DNA from: Chitinophagaceae bacterium
GTDB taxonomy: Bacteria; Bacteroidota; Bacteroidia; Chitinophagales; Chitinophagaceae
DNA: 35,935 nucleotides
Assembly: GCA_947447265.1 (NCBI GenBank)
Contig: CANFKC010000046.1
Coordinates: 1 to 35,935, forward strand
Direction: 5' to 3'
The notes beneath the pieces are model-generated. The model made no database searches. It was not told where the DNA came from and was given only the letters and a program-made list of their open reading frames with translations. The translations under genes and the position numbers were made by a program. Each line of letters starts with the position of its first letter. Position 1 is the first letter of the stretch. This document shows positions 15,375-24,357 of this stretch, piece after piece.

Positions 15375-18086
15375 ATGCTTACTGCAAACGAAATACGCCG
15401 TCAATACCTGGAATTTTTTCGCTCAAAAGGCCATGAAATAGTACCTTCTGCGCCTATAGTTATAAAAAACGACCCTACATTATTGTTTACCAATGCTGGC
15501 ATGAACCAGTTCAAGGATTTTTTCCTGGGCAATGGTGAACCTTCTAATACCCGTATAGCCGATACTCAAAAGTGCCTGCGTGTTAGCGGTAAGCATAACG
15601 ACCTTGAAGAAGTGGGCGTAGATACTTACCACCATACCATGTTCGAAATGCTGGGTAACTGGAGCTTTGGCGACTACTTTAAAAAAGAAGCCATACAGTG
15701 GAGCTGGGAACTGCTGACAGAAGTTTATGGTATACCGAAAGATAAACTATATGTAACCGTTTTTCAGGGCGATGCTGCTGAAAACCTGGAAAAAGATCAG
15801 GAAGCCTACGATTATTGGAAACAATATATAGCTGAAGACCGCATTTTGATGGGCAATAAGAAGGATAACTTCTGGGAAATGGGCGATACCGGCCCATGTG
15901 GCCCTTGTTCTGAAATACATGTGGACTGCCGCACTGATGAGGAAAAAAGAATGGTTGACGGTGCAACCCTTGTAAATGCCGACCACCCGCAGGTAATAGA
16001 AATATGGAACAATGTGTTCATGCAATATAACCGCGTATGGGATAACAAAGAGGGTTTAACCCAATGGGAACGGGAATATACAGGGGATGACCTGAAGCGC
16101 GACAGGGCAAAAAAAGTAATAGAATTCACAAAGTTAGATCCTTTACCTGCAAAGCATGTGGATACCGGTATGGGCCTGGAGCGCCTGGTACGTGTATTAC
16201 AGGGCAAGCAAAGCAATTACGATACTGATTTATTCACCGGTACCATTGCTGCTATTGAAAAAATAACCGGCAAAACCTATGGCTGCACTGATAGCAAGCC
16301 AGATGTTGCTTTCCGTGTGCTTTCTGACCATATCCGTGCTATCGGCTTTACTATTGCTGACGGGCAGTTGCCATCTAATACCGGTGCCGGCTATGTTATA
16401 CGCCGTATTCTTCGCCGTGCTGTAAGGTATTATTATTCTTACCTCGACTATAAGCAACCATTGCTGCATAGATTAATGCCGGTGCTCGCTAAGCAATTTG
16501 AAAGTGTTTTCTCTGAGCTGCAGCAGCAGATTGACCTGGTGAGCCGCGTAGTGAAAGAAGAAGAAGATGCTTTTTTACGTACGCTGGACAAGGGCCTGAA
16601 GAAAATTGACGACATTATTAATGAAACAAAAAGCCAGAACACCCAAACCATTAATGGTAAAGCGGCTTTTGAGTTATACGATACTTATGGCTTCCCTATA
16701 GATCTTACCCGCCTTATCGGCAGCGAAAATGGCTTGCACGTTGATGAGGTAGCCTTCGCCAGCGAAATGCAGCAGCAAAAGTCGCGCAGCCGCGCAGCTA
16801 CTGCGTTAGATACTGATGACTGGGTAGTATTAAAGGAAACTACCCCTACCAATTTTGTAGGCTACGAACATACTGAAGCAGAAGCTACTATACTAAAATA
16901 CCGCAGGGTATCGTCAAAAGGCAAAGAGCTGTTCCAGTTTGTTTTAGATACTACTCCTTTCTATGCTGAAAGCGGCGGACAGGTGGGCGATACCGGCGAA
17001 TTCATTTTCCCGAATGATACCATACAGATTGTTGATACAAAGAAAGAAGACGGCCTTACTATCCACTTTGCCGAAATGCTGCCGGAAAATGTAAGTGCGC
17101 CTGTATTGGCTAAAATAGACGTTGTGAAACGTGCATTTACCACAGTGCACCATAGTGCTACGCACTTATTGCATGCAGCGCTTAGAGACGTATTAGGTAC
17201 ACACGTTGCACAAAAAGGTTCTTTGGTAAATGAAGAGCACCTCCGTTTCGACTTTTCGCACTTTGCAAAAGTGACAGACGAAGAAGTTGCCCGCATTGAA
17301 ACCATAGTTAACCAGAAGATTCGCGAGAATTTTCCGGTGGTAATAAAGACAATGGCTAAAGATGAGGCTATTGCTTTAGGTGCAATGGCTTTATTCGGTG
17401 AAAAATATGGCAATATGGTTCGCGTAGTGGTTATGGACCCTGCTTACTCTATAGAGCTTTGCGGTGGCACACATGTGGGCTATACAGGTCAGCTGGGCTA
17501 TTTTAAAATTACCAGCGAAGGCGCGGTAGCAGCAGGCGTTCGCCGTATGGAAGCTGTAAGCGGCCATGCAGCAGAGCAGTTTATAAACGAGAAATTACAG
17601 CTGATCAGCAACATAGCAACGCAACTTAAAAATGCTAAAGACCCTGTAAAGGCAATTGAGAAGTTACAGGAAGAAAAGAGCTTGCTGGAAAAGCATGTAG
17701 AAACCCTGGAGGCCCGCCAGTTAGTGGGTGTACGCAATGAACTGCTTACCAAGGATGAAATAATAAACCAGATTTCTTTCATCGGGCAGATGGTTTCAGT
17801 TAGTTCGGCCGATAATTTGAAGAAGCTGACGCTCGACCTGAAAAGCCATCTCAACGACCACGTTATTGTACTGTGCGCCAACATTGATGGCAAGCCTTTC
17901 GTAGCTGTAGGCGTTGATGAAAAGGTAAACGCGGCACGCGGACTAGATGCAGGCAAAATAATTAAAGAACACGTAGCCCCACTAATAAAAGGCGGCGGCG
18001 GCGGCCAAAAAACTCTCGCCACTGCCGGCGGCCAGGACAATAGCGGCCTGCAGGCCGTTATCGATAAGGTTAGGGGATTGTTATAG
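15375..18086 (+). CDS. alaS: Alanine--tRNA ligase
   Basis: The full-length protein has 903 residues. The class II catalytic domain opens with RRQYLEFFRSKGHEIVPSAP and contains DPTLLFTNAGMNQFKD, HHTMFEMLGNWSFGDYFKKE and DTGMGLERL (about 260-268). A linker (RRILRRAVRYYY) leads to the editing domain, with metal-ligand motifs HHSATH (592-597) and CGGTH (696-700). A coiled coil and the C-Ala domain follow, ending with the GGGGGQKTLATAGG glycine-rich segment. It charges tRNA-Ala and clears mischarged Ser and Gly. All key residues are in place. The gene is monocistronic: its own -7 box lies upstream and a strong terminator follows at 18109. Confidence 0.98.
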   Translation: MLTANEIRRQYLEFFRSKGHEIVPSAPIVIKNDPTLLFTNAGMNQFKDFFLGNGEPSNTRIADTQKCLRVSGKHNDLEEVGVDTYHHTMFEMLGNWSFGDYFKKEAIQWSWELLTEVYGIPKDKLYVTVFQGDAAENLEKDQEAYDYWKQYIAEDRILMGNKKDNFWEMGDTGPCGPCSEIHVDCRTDEEKRMVDGATLVNADHPQVIEIWNNVFMQYNRVWDNKEGLTQWEREYTGDDLKRDRAKKVIEFTKLDPLPAKHVDTGMGLERLVRVLQGKQSNYDTDLFTGTIAAIEKITGKTYGCTDSKPDVAFRVLSDHIRAIGFTIADGQLPSNTGAGYVIRRILRRAVRYYYSYLDYKQPLLHRLMPVLAKQFESVFSELQQQIDLVSRVVKEEEDAFLRTLDKGLKKIDDIINETKSQNTQTINGKAAFELYDTYGFPIDLTRLIGSENGLHVDEVAFASEMQQQKSRSRAATALDTDDWVVLKETTPTNFVGYEHTEAEATILKYRRVSSKGKELFQFVLDTTPFYAESGGQVGDTGEFIFPNDTIQIVDTKKEDGLTIHFAEMLPENVSAPVLAKIDVVKRAFTTVHHSATHLLHAALRDVLGTHVAQKGSLVNEEHLRFDFSHFAKVTDEEVARIETIVNQKIRENFPVVIKTMAKDEAIALGAMALFGEKYGNMVRVVVMDPAYSIELCGGTHVGYTGQLGYFKITSEGAVAAGVRRMEAVSGHAAEQFINEKLQLISNIATQLKNAKDPVKAIEKLQEEKSLLEKHVETLEARQLVGVRNELLTKDEIINQISFIGQMVSVSSADNLKKLTLDLKSHLNDHVIVLCANIDGKPFVAVGVDEKVNAARGLDAGKIIKEHVAPLIKGGGGGQKTLATAGGQDNSGLQAVIDKVRGLL

Positions 18087-18108
18087 AATTTATCTAATCA
18101 CATTTTTT

Positions 18109-18141
18109 TAGAGCCGCAATATTTTGCGGCTCTATTTTTTT
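18109..18141 (+). terminator. Intrinsic terminator of alaS
   Basis: A perfect 11-bp stem TAGAGCCGCAA/TTGCGGCTCTA with a four-base loop (18109-18134) is followed by seven T residues, 23 bases after the alaS stop. It also stands between alaS and the convergent DtxR-family gene. Confidence 0.9.
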
Positions 18142-18179
18142 GTACAATAGTCTGTGCAAATGCGAAACAATTATTTCAC

Positions 18180-18848
18180 TTACCCCACCACCAATATATT
18201 CTCACTGAATTTCTTTGAAACAGTAGTATTTCCCTCGGTGCCGATTTTAATGATGAGTGAACCATCGTAAGCAATCTTTTCTATAATGCTGATTTTAGTA
18301 CCTATGCCAACATTGAGTTGCTTGAGGTATTGCAGAAAGGGTGTCGAGGTATCTTTAACGCCTACTACCTGGCATTTTTTGCCGGGCTCTATTTCTTCCA
18401 ATGTTGTGTTGCTGGTTACAGGTATTTCCCCATTCGATTTGGGTATCGGGTCTCCATGGGGGTCAAATTGCGGAAAGCCGAGAAATTTATCTAAACGATC
18501 GGCAAGGTCGGGATGGTGAATGTGTTCCAGCTGCTCGGCAATATCATGTATCTCTTCCCAACTGTAAGCCAGTTTTTCCAGCAGAAAAACCTCCCAAAGC
18601 CTGTGCTTGCGCACAATGAGTAAGGCTGCCTTTTTTCCTTTGTCGGTAAACTTTACGCCCTTGGTTTTTTCGTAGCTTATCAGCTTCTTATCCACCAGTT
18701 TCTTTATCATGTCCACAACCGAGGCGGGGTTGTTATTCAGTTCCTCGGCAATAGCCGTTGGGCTTATCTTTTCCGTAAAATTGGGTTTGCCAATTTTATA
18801 TATCGCCTTAAGATAATTCTCCTCCGAAAGTGTTTGCATACCTGACAT
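18180..18848 (-). CDS. DtxR/MntR-family metal-dependent transcriptional regulator
   Basis: The protein has 222 residues. The N-terminal winged helix-turn-helix (SPTAIAEELNNNPASVVDMIKKLVDKKLI, about 27-55) is followed by the dimerisation/metal domain KHRLWEVFLLEKLAYSWEEIHDIAEQLEHIHHPDLADRLDKFLG (about 80-124), then DPHGDPIP, and a C-terminal FeoA/SH3-like domain (about 150-222). His, Glu and Asp ligands typical of the family are present. It would sense Mn2+ or Fe2+ and repress uptake genes; none is adjacent, so its targets are elsewhere. The start could be 18848 or the ATG at 18839. A CAAAGGTA (TACCTTTG on this strand, 18853-18860) sits only four bases upstream of 18848. Confidence 0.92.
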   Translation of the reverse strand: MSGMQTLSEENYLKAIYKIGKPNFTEKISPTAIAEELNNNPASVVDMIKKLVDKKLISYEKTKGVKFTDKGKKAALLIVRKHRLWEVFLLEKLAYSWEEIHDIAEQLEHIHHPDLADRLDKFLGFPQFDPHGDPIPKSNGEIPVTSNTTLEEIEPGKKCQVVGVKDTSTPFLQYLKQLNVGIGTKISIIEKIAYDGSLIIKIGTEGNTTVSKKFSENILVVG

Positions 18849-18925
18849 CAGTCAAAGGTAAAAAAATGTTTAGCAATCGGGGTAGCTGTTATCGCAGAAA
18901 GGAAAATGAACAAGGCATGCGCTGC

Positions 18926-19798
18926 TTATTTCTTCTTTATCTGCACCAGCGATTGCGAACCCTTCGGATTGTAGGCAAGCAGGTTGTAGTGCTTGTCGCC
19001 ATCGGTTATGGTAAGGCTGGCTGTATTGGGGGGATCGGAGCCTTCTTCATCGGCTATAATAGCCAGATAATGTAATCCTTTAGCCTTGATTGGTATAGTT
19101 ATCTTCTTCTTAGGTTTTTGTATGGTGTATCGTTTCAGCACAACTTCATCATCAAAAGTTATACTTACCTTATCACCGTCAAAAGTGCCACCATCCCAAA
19201 TCTCTACCACAACACTATCGCTATACCAGTCATATGCCTTTTCAGTACCTGCTGTTATTTTGTCCAGCCTGGCGGGCTGCACCTCGGCAACAGGCGCCGG
19301 GGCCGGCGCTTCGGCATCTTTAGCTGGCTTATTACCCATACTCACTTCCATGTCATACTTATCATGGCTGCTGAAAAGGTCGGTAATTTCGCTGTTGGTG
19401 GTAAATTTTATCACGCCTTCCGTGCAGGCAGTATTGTCCAGTTCCTTGCTTGTTGCAGGCCCGGTCAAAATGTTGTTCTTCAGTTCCAGTTTGGCGTGCA
19501 CCAGGCACATGAAGGCTTTGGTCTTTACGTCGTGCGAAGAAAGTATCTCTACTTCTTTGAACGACAATTTGTGTTGCTGCTTATTAATAGTCCCTTCAAT
19601 GGCAGCCCGCGTTTCATCAGGTTCAGCATAGGTATAGGCGGAACCCTTCAGCACACCATTGGTTTCCGTACCCACAATTTTATAGGGGAATGTTTCGCCC
19701 GTGGCCATGGTAATAGTACCGGTAAGCAAAACTTTATTAGCCTGGCCAAATGTTGCCCCGCAAACCAATAACGCCACAAAAAGACAATAGTATTTCAC
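18926..19798 (-). CDS. Secreted two-domain protein of unknown function
   Basis: The protein has 290 residues. A signal peptide (MKYYCLFVALLVCGATFGQ) precedes a first domain of about 130 residues (VLLTGTITMATGETFPYKIV, LSFKEVEILSS, LVHAKLELKNNILTG) that contains three cysteines. A proline/alanine linker (EAPAPAPVAEVQP) leads to a C-terminal beta-domain (VVVEIWDGGTFDGDKVSITFDDEVVL, KGLHYLAIIADEEGSDPPNTASLTI), which reads like a small immunoglobulin-like module that may bind a ligand or cation. I recognise no named family. It stands alone between the DtxR-family gene and a divergent small gene. It is exported to the periplasm or surface. Confidence 0.65.
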   Translation of the reverse strand: MKYYCLFVALLVCGATFGQANKVLLTGTITMATGETFPYKIVGTETNGVLKGSAYTYAEPDETRAAIEGTINKQQHKLSFKEVEILSSHDVKTKAFMCLVHAKLELKNNILTGPATSKELDNTACTEGVIKFTTNSEITDLFSSHDKYDMEVSMGNKPAKDAEAPAPAPVAEVQPARLDKITAGTEKAYDWYSDSVVVEIWDGGTFDGDKVSITFDDEVVLKRYTIQKPKKKITIPIKAKGLHYLAIIADEEGSDPPNTASLTITDGDKHYNLLAYNPKGSQSLVQIKKK

Positions 19799-19845
19799 AG
19801 GGCAATATTAGGATATTATACCCTTAAACCTCTAATTTTGCCGCT

Positions 19846-20085
19846 ATGGCCCGTAGTTTTTCGCACCACATTGCATTTAATAAGCAGACCGTACTGGCTG
19901 TTGTTGTCCCGCAGTTAAGGAAGGATGGCATGTATTATGAGGTAAATATTAACGGTCATCCCCGCTTTTACATGGCCTGGTCGCCTTTGGGCCGGTATGA
20001 TATTACTGATGAAGAAACAAATGTACCCTATGAATTGGTACTGTCGGTTGCCGACCTGCTGGAAAAAGAAACCAGAAAGCGATAA
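19846..20085 (+). CDS. Small conserved-looking hypothetical protein
   Basis: The protein has 79 residues with no signal peptide or membrane segment. The sequence VPQLRKDGMYYEVNINGHPRFYMAWSPLGRYDI suggests a short beta-sheet, and a C-terminal helix (VLSVADLLEKETRKR) follows. I do not recognise a family. Start choice is supported by a TAATTTTG box at 19833-19840, five bases before the ATG, which would make the transcript leaderless or nearly so. It is divergent from the secreted protein at 18926. Confidence 0.55.
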   Translation: MARSFSHHIAFNKQTVLAVVVPQLRKDGMYYEVNINGHPRFYMAWSPLGRYDITDEETNVPYELVLSVADLLEKETRKR

Positions 20086-20211
20086 AACAGTACTTAAAAG
20101 CTTACGGCATGCTTAAAACAAGGCTATTTGCCTTCGTTTCACCGGTTTTTTAATTGTCTTTCTCAGAAAATTTGTGCCTATTAAAGAAATAGCGCACAAA
20201 AAAGAGAAATT

Positions 20212-20244
20212 TTTGCCCGTAAAAACAAAAAATGCTTATCTTCG
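20212..20244 (+). promoter_or_regulatory. Promoter of tRNA-His
   Basis: TTTG (20212-20215) and TATCTTCG (20237-20244) are separated by 21 bases, close to the Bacteroidota -33/-7 consensus. The mature tRNA starts about 19 bases downstream. Confidence 0.6.
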
Positions 20245-20262
20245 CACTCCCTTAAATGACAC

Positions 20263-20340
20263 GGAGGCTGTAGCTCAGTTGGTTAGAGCATCAGATTGTG
20301 GTTCTGAGGGTCGAGGGTTCGAGACCCTTCAGCCTCCCCA
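20263..20340 (+). tRNA. tRNA-His (GTG)
   Basis: The acceptor stem is GAGGCTG (20264-20270) paired with CAGCCTC (20330-20336). The anticodon arm is TCAGA-TTGTGGT-TCTGA with anticodon GTG, and the T-arm is GAGGG-TTCGAGA-CCCTT. The histidine-specific extra G(-1) at 20263 pairs with C73 at 20337, and CCA is encoded at 20338-20340. All cloverleaf arms are present. Confidence 0.97.
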
Positions 20341-20344
20341 GAGA

Positions 20345-20377
20345 ATTAAAAAAGTGCCGTTGAGGCACTTTTTTAAT
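20345..20377 (+). terminator. Intrinsic terminator after tRNA-His
   Basis: A perfect 14-bp stem ATTAAAAAAGTGCC/GGCACTTTTTTAAT with a five-base loop begins five bases after the CCA end. Its T-rich arm is long enough for termination in either direction. Confidence 0.9.
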
Positions 20378-20438
20378 TACATATACCCTTACATTTGTAT
20401 TATAACCATTTTTTGTCTTTTTATAAAAATTAATTAAC

Positions 20439-20870
20439 ATGAGTTTAGAAGTAACCGGAAAGCTGCTCTTGAAGTATGATACAATACAAGTAAGTGAAAA
20501 GTTTAAAAAACGTGAATTTGTTCTTGAACTTGCTGAAGAAATAAATGGTAACACCTATACCAACTATGCCAAAATGCAATTAGTACAAACCAAATGCGAT
20601 ATCATTGACCGCTATGGCGAAGGTGATATGGTTAAGGTTTCTTTCAATATTAAGGGTACACGCTACGAAAAAGACGGTAAAGTAAACTATTTCAGTAATC
20701 TGGACGCATGGAGGGTAGAACCTGCCGGCGCTGCACAACCTGCCAATACTGCTAACAATAATAATTACAGCCAGCCTGCACCGGCTTACAACAATGCACC
20801 GGCTAATAACTACAGCCAACCCGGTAATTCAAATTCATCGGCAGAAGCAGTTGATGATTTACCATTCTAA
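20439..20870 (+). CDS. DUF3127 protein with SSB-like acidic tail
   Basis: The protein has 143 residues. Residues 1-95 form the DUF3127 domain (MSLEVTGKLLLKYDTIQVSEKF, REFVLELAEEINGNTYTNYAKMQL, GDMVKVSFNIKGTRYEKDGKVNYFSNLDAWRVE), an OB-fold-like Bacteroidota family with unknown function. A 40-residue low-complexity Asn/Ala/Pro/Gln linker follows, and the protein ends EAVDDLPF. That end matches the acidic DD[IL]PF tip by which single-stranded DNA-binding proteins recruit partners. It is plausibly a nucleic-acid-binding protein in replication or repair, by inference from fold and tail. A TACATTTG box lies at 20390-20397. The DUF4836 gene follows 26 bases later. Confidence 0.85.
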   Translation: MSLEVTGKLLLKYDTIQVSEKFKKREFVLELAEEINGNTYTNYAKMQLVQTKCDIIDRYGEGDMVKVSFNIKGTRYEKDGKVNYFSNLDAWRVEPAGAAQPANTANNNNYSQPAPAYNNAPANNYSQPGNSNSSAEAVDDLPF

Positions 20871-20896
20871 TTATCATTCATAACCATAATTTTTTC

Positions 20897-22585
20897 ATGC
20901 TTCGCCATTCCCGTTACGTTATTCTATGCTGTGTTGCAGTAACCCTATTATTTGCCTGCAATAAAGTACCTGACCACAGGCGCTATATACCAAAAGATGC
21001 TGCACTGGTAGCGGGAATAGACCTGAAGTCACTAGGCAAAACAATAGCCTGGAATATGATAACGGGGAGCAAGCTCTTCAAAGAAATGGAGAAAAAGGTG
21101 CCGCAGAAAAATGGCACCGATATAATGAGCGGACTAGGTAATGCGGGAATTGACGCATTAAATACCTTTTACGTTTACCTCAAGACAGATAAAAGATTCA
21201 ATAGTGGCATCAAGGTTACAGCCTTGGTGCCACTTAGCAATTCAGGCGACTGGGAAACTTATATTAAGAAGAACTTCTCCCAGGCTGCAATTAAGAAGCA
21301 TAACGACATACAGACCGCCTCTTTAGGTAAGGATATGTTCGTAGGCTGGAACAATCACCTCCTTATTATTATTAATGCTACAAGTGCGTCATCAGACGAA
21401 GCAACCAGCCAACCTGCTACAGCACCTGTAGATATGGAAATGGAGCTGGACGCAGCATTCAGCATCACTAATGATAACTCCATCATCTCAGATAAGAATT
21501 TTACCAAGCTGGAAAACAGTGGCCACGATATCACGTTGTGGATCAACTACGAAGAAATAATGAGCCAATACGGTAATGAAGGCATGGCATCCCGTATGGG
21601 TGGCGTTTCATTGGCGCCTGCTATCTGGAAAGGCACTGCCTTTGCCTGTGGGTTCGATTTCAAGAAGGGGAAAATAACCGGCGACCTTACTTACTATTCA
21701 TCAAAAGAGATGAGCGAAGTATATAAGGAGTTCGGTGCCACCAATGCCAGCAAAGAAATGGTGGAAAGGTTGCCCGCAAAAGACCTGGATATGTTGCTGG
21801 CTATGCACCTTTCACCAAAAGGCATTAAAGACATGTTAACTAAAACCGATATGCTAGGGCTGGCCAATGCGGGCCTGGCTTCGGTTGACGATATGGACAT
21901 AGATAAGCTGCTCGATGCTTTTACCGGCGATATCGCTTTTACTATGAACAGCCTGAGTGTTGAAAGAGCTTCAGGTAATTACATGGAAGAGGGCATGCCG
22001 GAACAAACAACCAGGGCAGGTGTTTGCTACGTAATGAAAATTAACAAGCAGGAAAATTTCCAGAAGATAATGGACATTGCTGCTAAAACAGGTATGATGT
22101 TGCCTGATACCCGCAATGCTGCTACCAAGGGTTTCGTTGTTCCGATTAACGCACGCGATTCATTCTATATACTTATACAATACCCGTACGTTACCGTATC
22201 TAATAAATATCCGCAGGCTAAGGCAGTTATTGAAGGTGGGGATAAGAACGATAAATTGCCGGCAAACGTTCTGGCGCAGGTTACAGGCCACCCTATAGGT
22301 TTGTATTTTGATATTCAGCAATCCATACAAAAATTCAATGTGGGCAACCCAACGAGCGAGGCAGATTCTATTTTATATGCCGAAAGCCGCAAACTGCTCA
22401 CCGACTTCGCTTTGAATGGCGGCGAATTTAAGGATGGCGCCATGCAAACGCACATGGAAGTGAATTTCACCAATAAAGATGAAAGCAGCATAATTGTTCT
22501 GCTGAATTATGGCATGAAGATCACGGAAGCACTTGAAAAAGCTAAAGAAAAGGAGATGGAAGCACCCCAGGCCCAACCGTATTAG
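20897..22585 (+). CDS. DUF4836 family lipoprotein
   Basis: The protein has 562 residues. The lipoprotein signal places the acylated cysteine at Cys21 (VAVTLLFAC). It is followed by the family opening HRRYIPKDAALVAGIDLKSL, where the DUF4836 pattern is Y-I-P-x-[DN]-x-x-x-V-x-x-[IF]-[DN]. The rest contains repeated AFTGDIAFTMNSL and DLTYYSSKEM-like strands as in other long members. The family is common in Bacteroidota outer-membrane or periplasmic lipoproteins and has no assigned activity. The gene begins 26 bases after the DUF3127 gene and may be co-transcribed with it. Confidence 0.85.
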   Translation: MLRHSRYVILCCVAVTLLFACNKVPDHRRYIPKDAALVAGIDLKSLGKTIAWNMITGSKLFKEMEKKVPQKNGTDIMSGLGNAGIDALNTFYVYLKTDKRFNSGIKVTALVPLSNSGDWETYIKKNFSQAAIKKHNDIQTASLGKDMFVGWNNHLLIIINATSASSDEATSQPATAPVDMEMELDAAFSITNDNSIISDKNFTKLENSGHDITLWINYEEIMSQYGNEGMASRMGGVSLAPAIWKGTAFACGFDFKKGKITGDLTYYSSKEMSEVYKEFGATNASKEMVERLPAKDLDMLLAMHLSPKGIKDMLTKTDMLGLANAGLASVDDMDIDKLLDAFTGDIAFTMNSLSVERASGNYMEEGMPEQTTRAGVCYVMKINKQENFQKIMDIAAKTGMMLPDTRNAATKGFVVPINARDSFYILIQYPYVTVSNKYPQAKAVIEGGDKNDKLPANVLAQVTGHPIGLYFDIQQSIQKFNVGNPTSEADSILYAESRKLLTDFALNGGEFKDGAMQTHMEVNFTNKDESSIIVLLNYGMKITEALEKAKEKEMEAPQAQPY

Positions 22586-22679
22586 TGGTTTTGGTTGTCT
22601 TTTTACCAATTACCTTTTCTTATTATTTTTATTTACCTTTGGAACACCTTGAATTAATCAATCCTCAAAAATCCGATAA

Positions 22680-23810
22680 ATGAAGAAATTATTCCGTTAC
22701 GCTGCCCTATTAGCAGTTGCAGGTACTACCCTGTTTAGCTGCTCTAAAAAAAGTGACACCATTAATAACAGCCAGGTTATTGAAACGCCATTCAGCCTGT
22801 ATTTTACCGATTCATCGGGCGTTTTATACAATTCTAACGATGGTAAATCTTCAAAAATTGTATTTAGTTCTGATGGCCGCCCTTCACGTGCTTTAATAAC
22901 AATGGGTGAAAACCTTTTGTGGATCAAGGGTCAGGATGTTGCTTTGCCTGGGCCTACCATGTATTACAGCATTAACGAAGGTAAGAATTTCAACCACGAT
23001 TTCGATTCTATTACCTCCATCCCGATGGTTACCAATACAGGCAAAATTACCAACCTGAACCAATCAATGATTATTTACGTACCAAAGTGGGATGCCGCTT
23101 ATTGCGTAACAAATAACCCTGATGGCCAGAACATTTTCGGTCTTGCCGGCAACCCGCTTAAAGGTTTACCTGGCTACTGGACACGCGAAAACTATTACGA
23201 TACCGACCAGATTACTTACCCACATGATATTACAACCACGTCGCTCGCTTTAACTAAAGAAAGTGTATTGTGTGCATACGATGCTGTGCATAACCGTAGT
23301 TTTTTCCGTACTGAATTGCTGAATCGCTGGAAGGAAGCTTTTGCAGGAGCAACGCCTTTACCCGCTGCTTCAACAACAACATTCTTCTCTATTGGCCATT
23401 ACAACAACAGGCTTATTGCTATCGATAATCTTGGTGGTAGTGCTGCTTCCCCTAACAGCAACGTTTATTATAGCGATGACCATGGTTCAAACTGGAGCCC
23501 TTATACCGGTATACCAGTGGGAGTGCCATTGCAATGTATTTGCTCTCCTTTTGAGCAGGTTTGCCTTATTGGCACCGATGGCAAAGGCATTTATATGCTG
23601 AATGCTAATACGGGTGTATTTGAAGCGAGAAGCAATGGATTACCAGGCAATGCATCAGTGCGCGGTATTACCTTCAAAGAAAATATTTACAAGAACGGTA
23701 CACATACCCAGTATGTATTTGCTACTACCAATATGGGCCTATATCAGAGCTCAGATATGGGTGCAAGCTGGGTTAAAACTATACCGGGCAATTTGGTAAG
23801 CATCTATTAA
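22680..23810 (+). CDS. Asp-box (sialidase-like beta-propeller) lipoprotein
   Basis: The protein has 376 residues with a lipobox LFSC giving the acylated Cys21. At least two Asp-box-like motifs are visible: YYSDDHGSNWSPY (about 262-274) and YQSSDMGASWVKT near the C-terminus, with looser repeats between (YYSINEGKNF, about 99). Asp-boxes (S-x-D-x-G-x-x-W) mark beta-propeller blades in sialidases, BNR proteins and photosystem-assembly-like factors. No sialidase arginine triad or FRIP motif was recognised, so this is probably a binding or structural propeller. Surface lipoprotein; function unknown. A -7-like box TACCTTTG lies at 22634-22641. Confidence 0.72.
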   Translation: MKKLFRYAALLAVAGTTLFSCSKKSDTINNSQVIETPFSLYFTDSSGVLYNSNDGKSSKIVFSSDGRPSRALITMGENLLWIKGQDVALPGPTMYYSINEGKNFNHDFDSITSIPMVTNTGKITNLNQSMIIYVPKWDAAYCVTNNPDGQNIFGLAGNPLKGLPGYWTRENYYDTDQITYPHDITTTSLALTKESVLCAYDAVHNRSFFRTELLNRWKEAFAGATPLPAASTTTFFSIGHYNNRLIAIDNLGGSAASPNSNVYYSDDHGSNWSPYTGIPVGVPLQCICSPFEQVCLIGTDGKGIYMLNANTGVFEARSNGLPGNASVRGITFKENIYKNGTHTQYVFATTNMGLYQSSDMGASWVKTIPGNLVSIY

Positions 23811-23841
23811 GGTTGCCTTATTGCAGCCAGTTAACTACCGG

Positions 23842-24231
23842 CTACTCATCTTTATCATCAAAATAATCTCCCAGGTCGCGCCGCTGTTTCTTAGTGGGGC
23901 GACCTGTTTTACTTAGGCGCTTTCCGGTATAAAAACCCGATTCCAATACTTTGGTTACGACTTTATCTTCTTCCGAAGTGAGGTCAACATACTTGGTGAC
24001 CGCCTCTTCAAAGCCTACTCTGTTTTCAATAATGCCGGTTACTTCTATTGTCCATTTTCTGGCCGGGGTTTTAATATCGTAGCGTTCCCCTACCGCCACG
24101 GGCTTCGCTGGTTTTATGTTGTTGCCATTCCACTTTACTTTACCATCATCAATAGCTGTTGTGGCCAGGGTCCTTGTTTTAAAAATCCTTATCGCCCACA
24201 AGTATTTATCCAGCCGTACCTTATTTTCCAT
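23842..24231 (-). CDS. hslR: S4-domain RNA-binding protein HslR (Hsp15-like)
   Basis: The protein has 129 residues. The S4 domain occupies residues about 5-65 (RLDKYLWAIRIFKTRTLATTAIDDGKVKWNGNNIKPAKPVAVGERYDI). The C-terminus is basic, with the GRPTKKQRRDL signature of Hsp15 proteins. In Escherichia coli Hsp15 binds stalled 50S subunits that carry nascent chain-tRNA and recycles them. Length and order match. It is convergent with the Asp-box lipoprotein. A TAAATTTG box (24236-24243 on the minus strand) lies four bases before the start codon, again implying a very short leader. Confidence 0.9.
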   Translation of the reverse strand: MENKVRLDKYLWAIRIFKTRTLATTAIDDGKVKWNGNNIKPAKPVAVGERYDIKTPARKWTIEVTGIIENRVGFEEAVTKYVDLTSEEDKVVTKVLESGFYTGKRLSKTGRPTKKQRRDLGDYFDDKDE

Positions 24232-24357
24232 TCTCCAAATTTAATTCATGCGCATGCAATAAAAAAGAGAAAATTATCGTCTCTATTACCGGCAGGTCAA
24301 TAACAGCAAAACTGCCTGTCCGTAATTATTGCCGCTAAAGTATATCTTTGTTACACT

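Noticed and set aside
19086-19771. Two long plus-strand frames (181 and 217 codons)
   Set aside because: Both are antisense to the secreted protein at 18926-19798, which has a signal peptide and domain structure; neither shows a recognisable domain.
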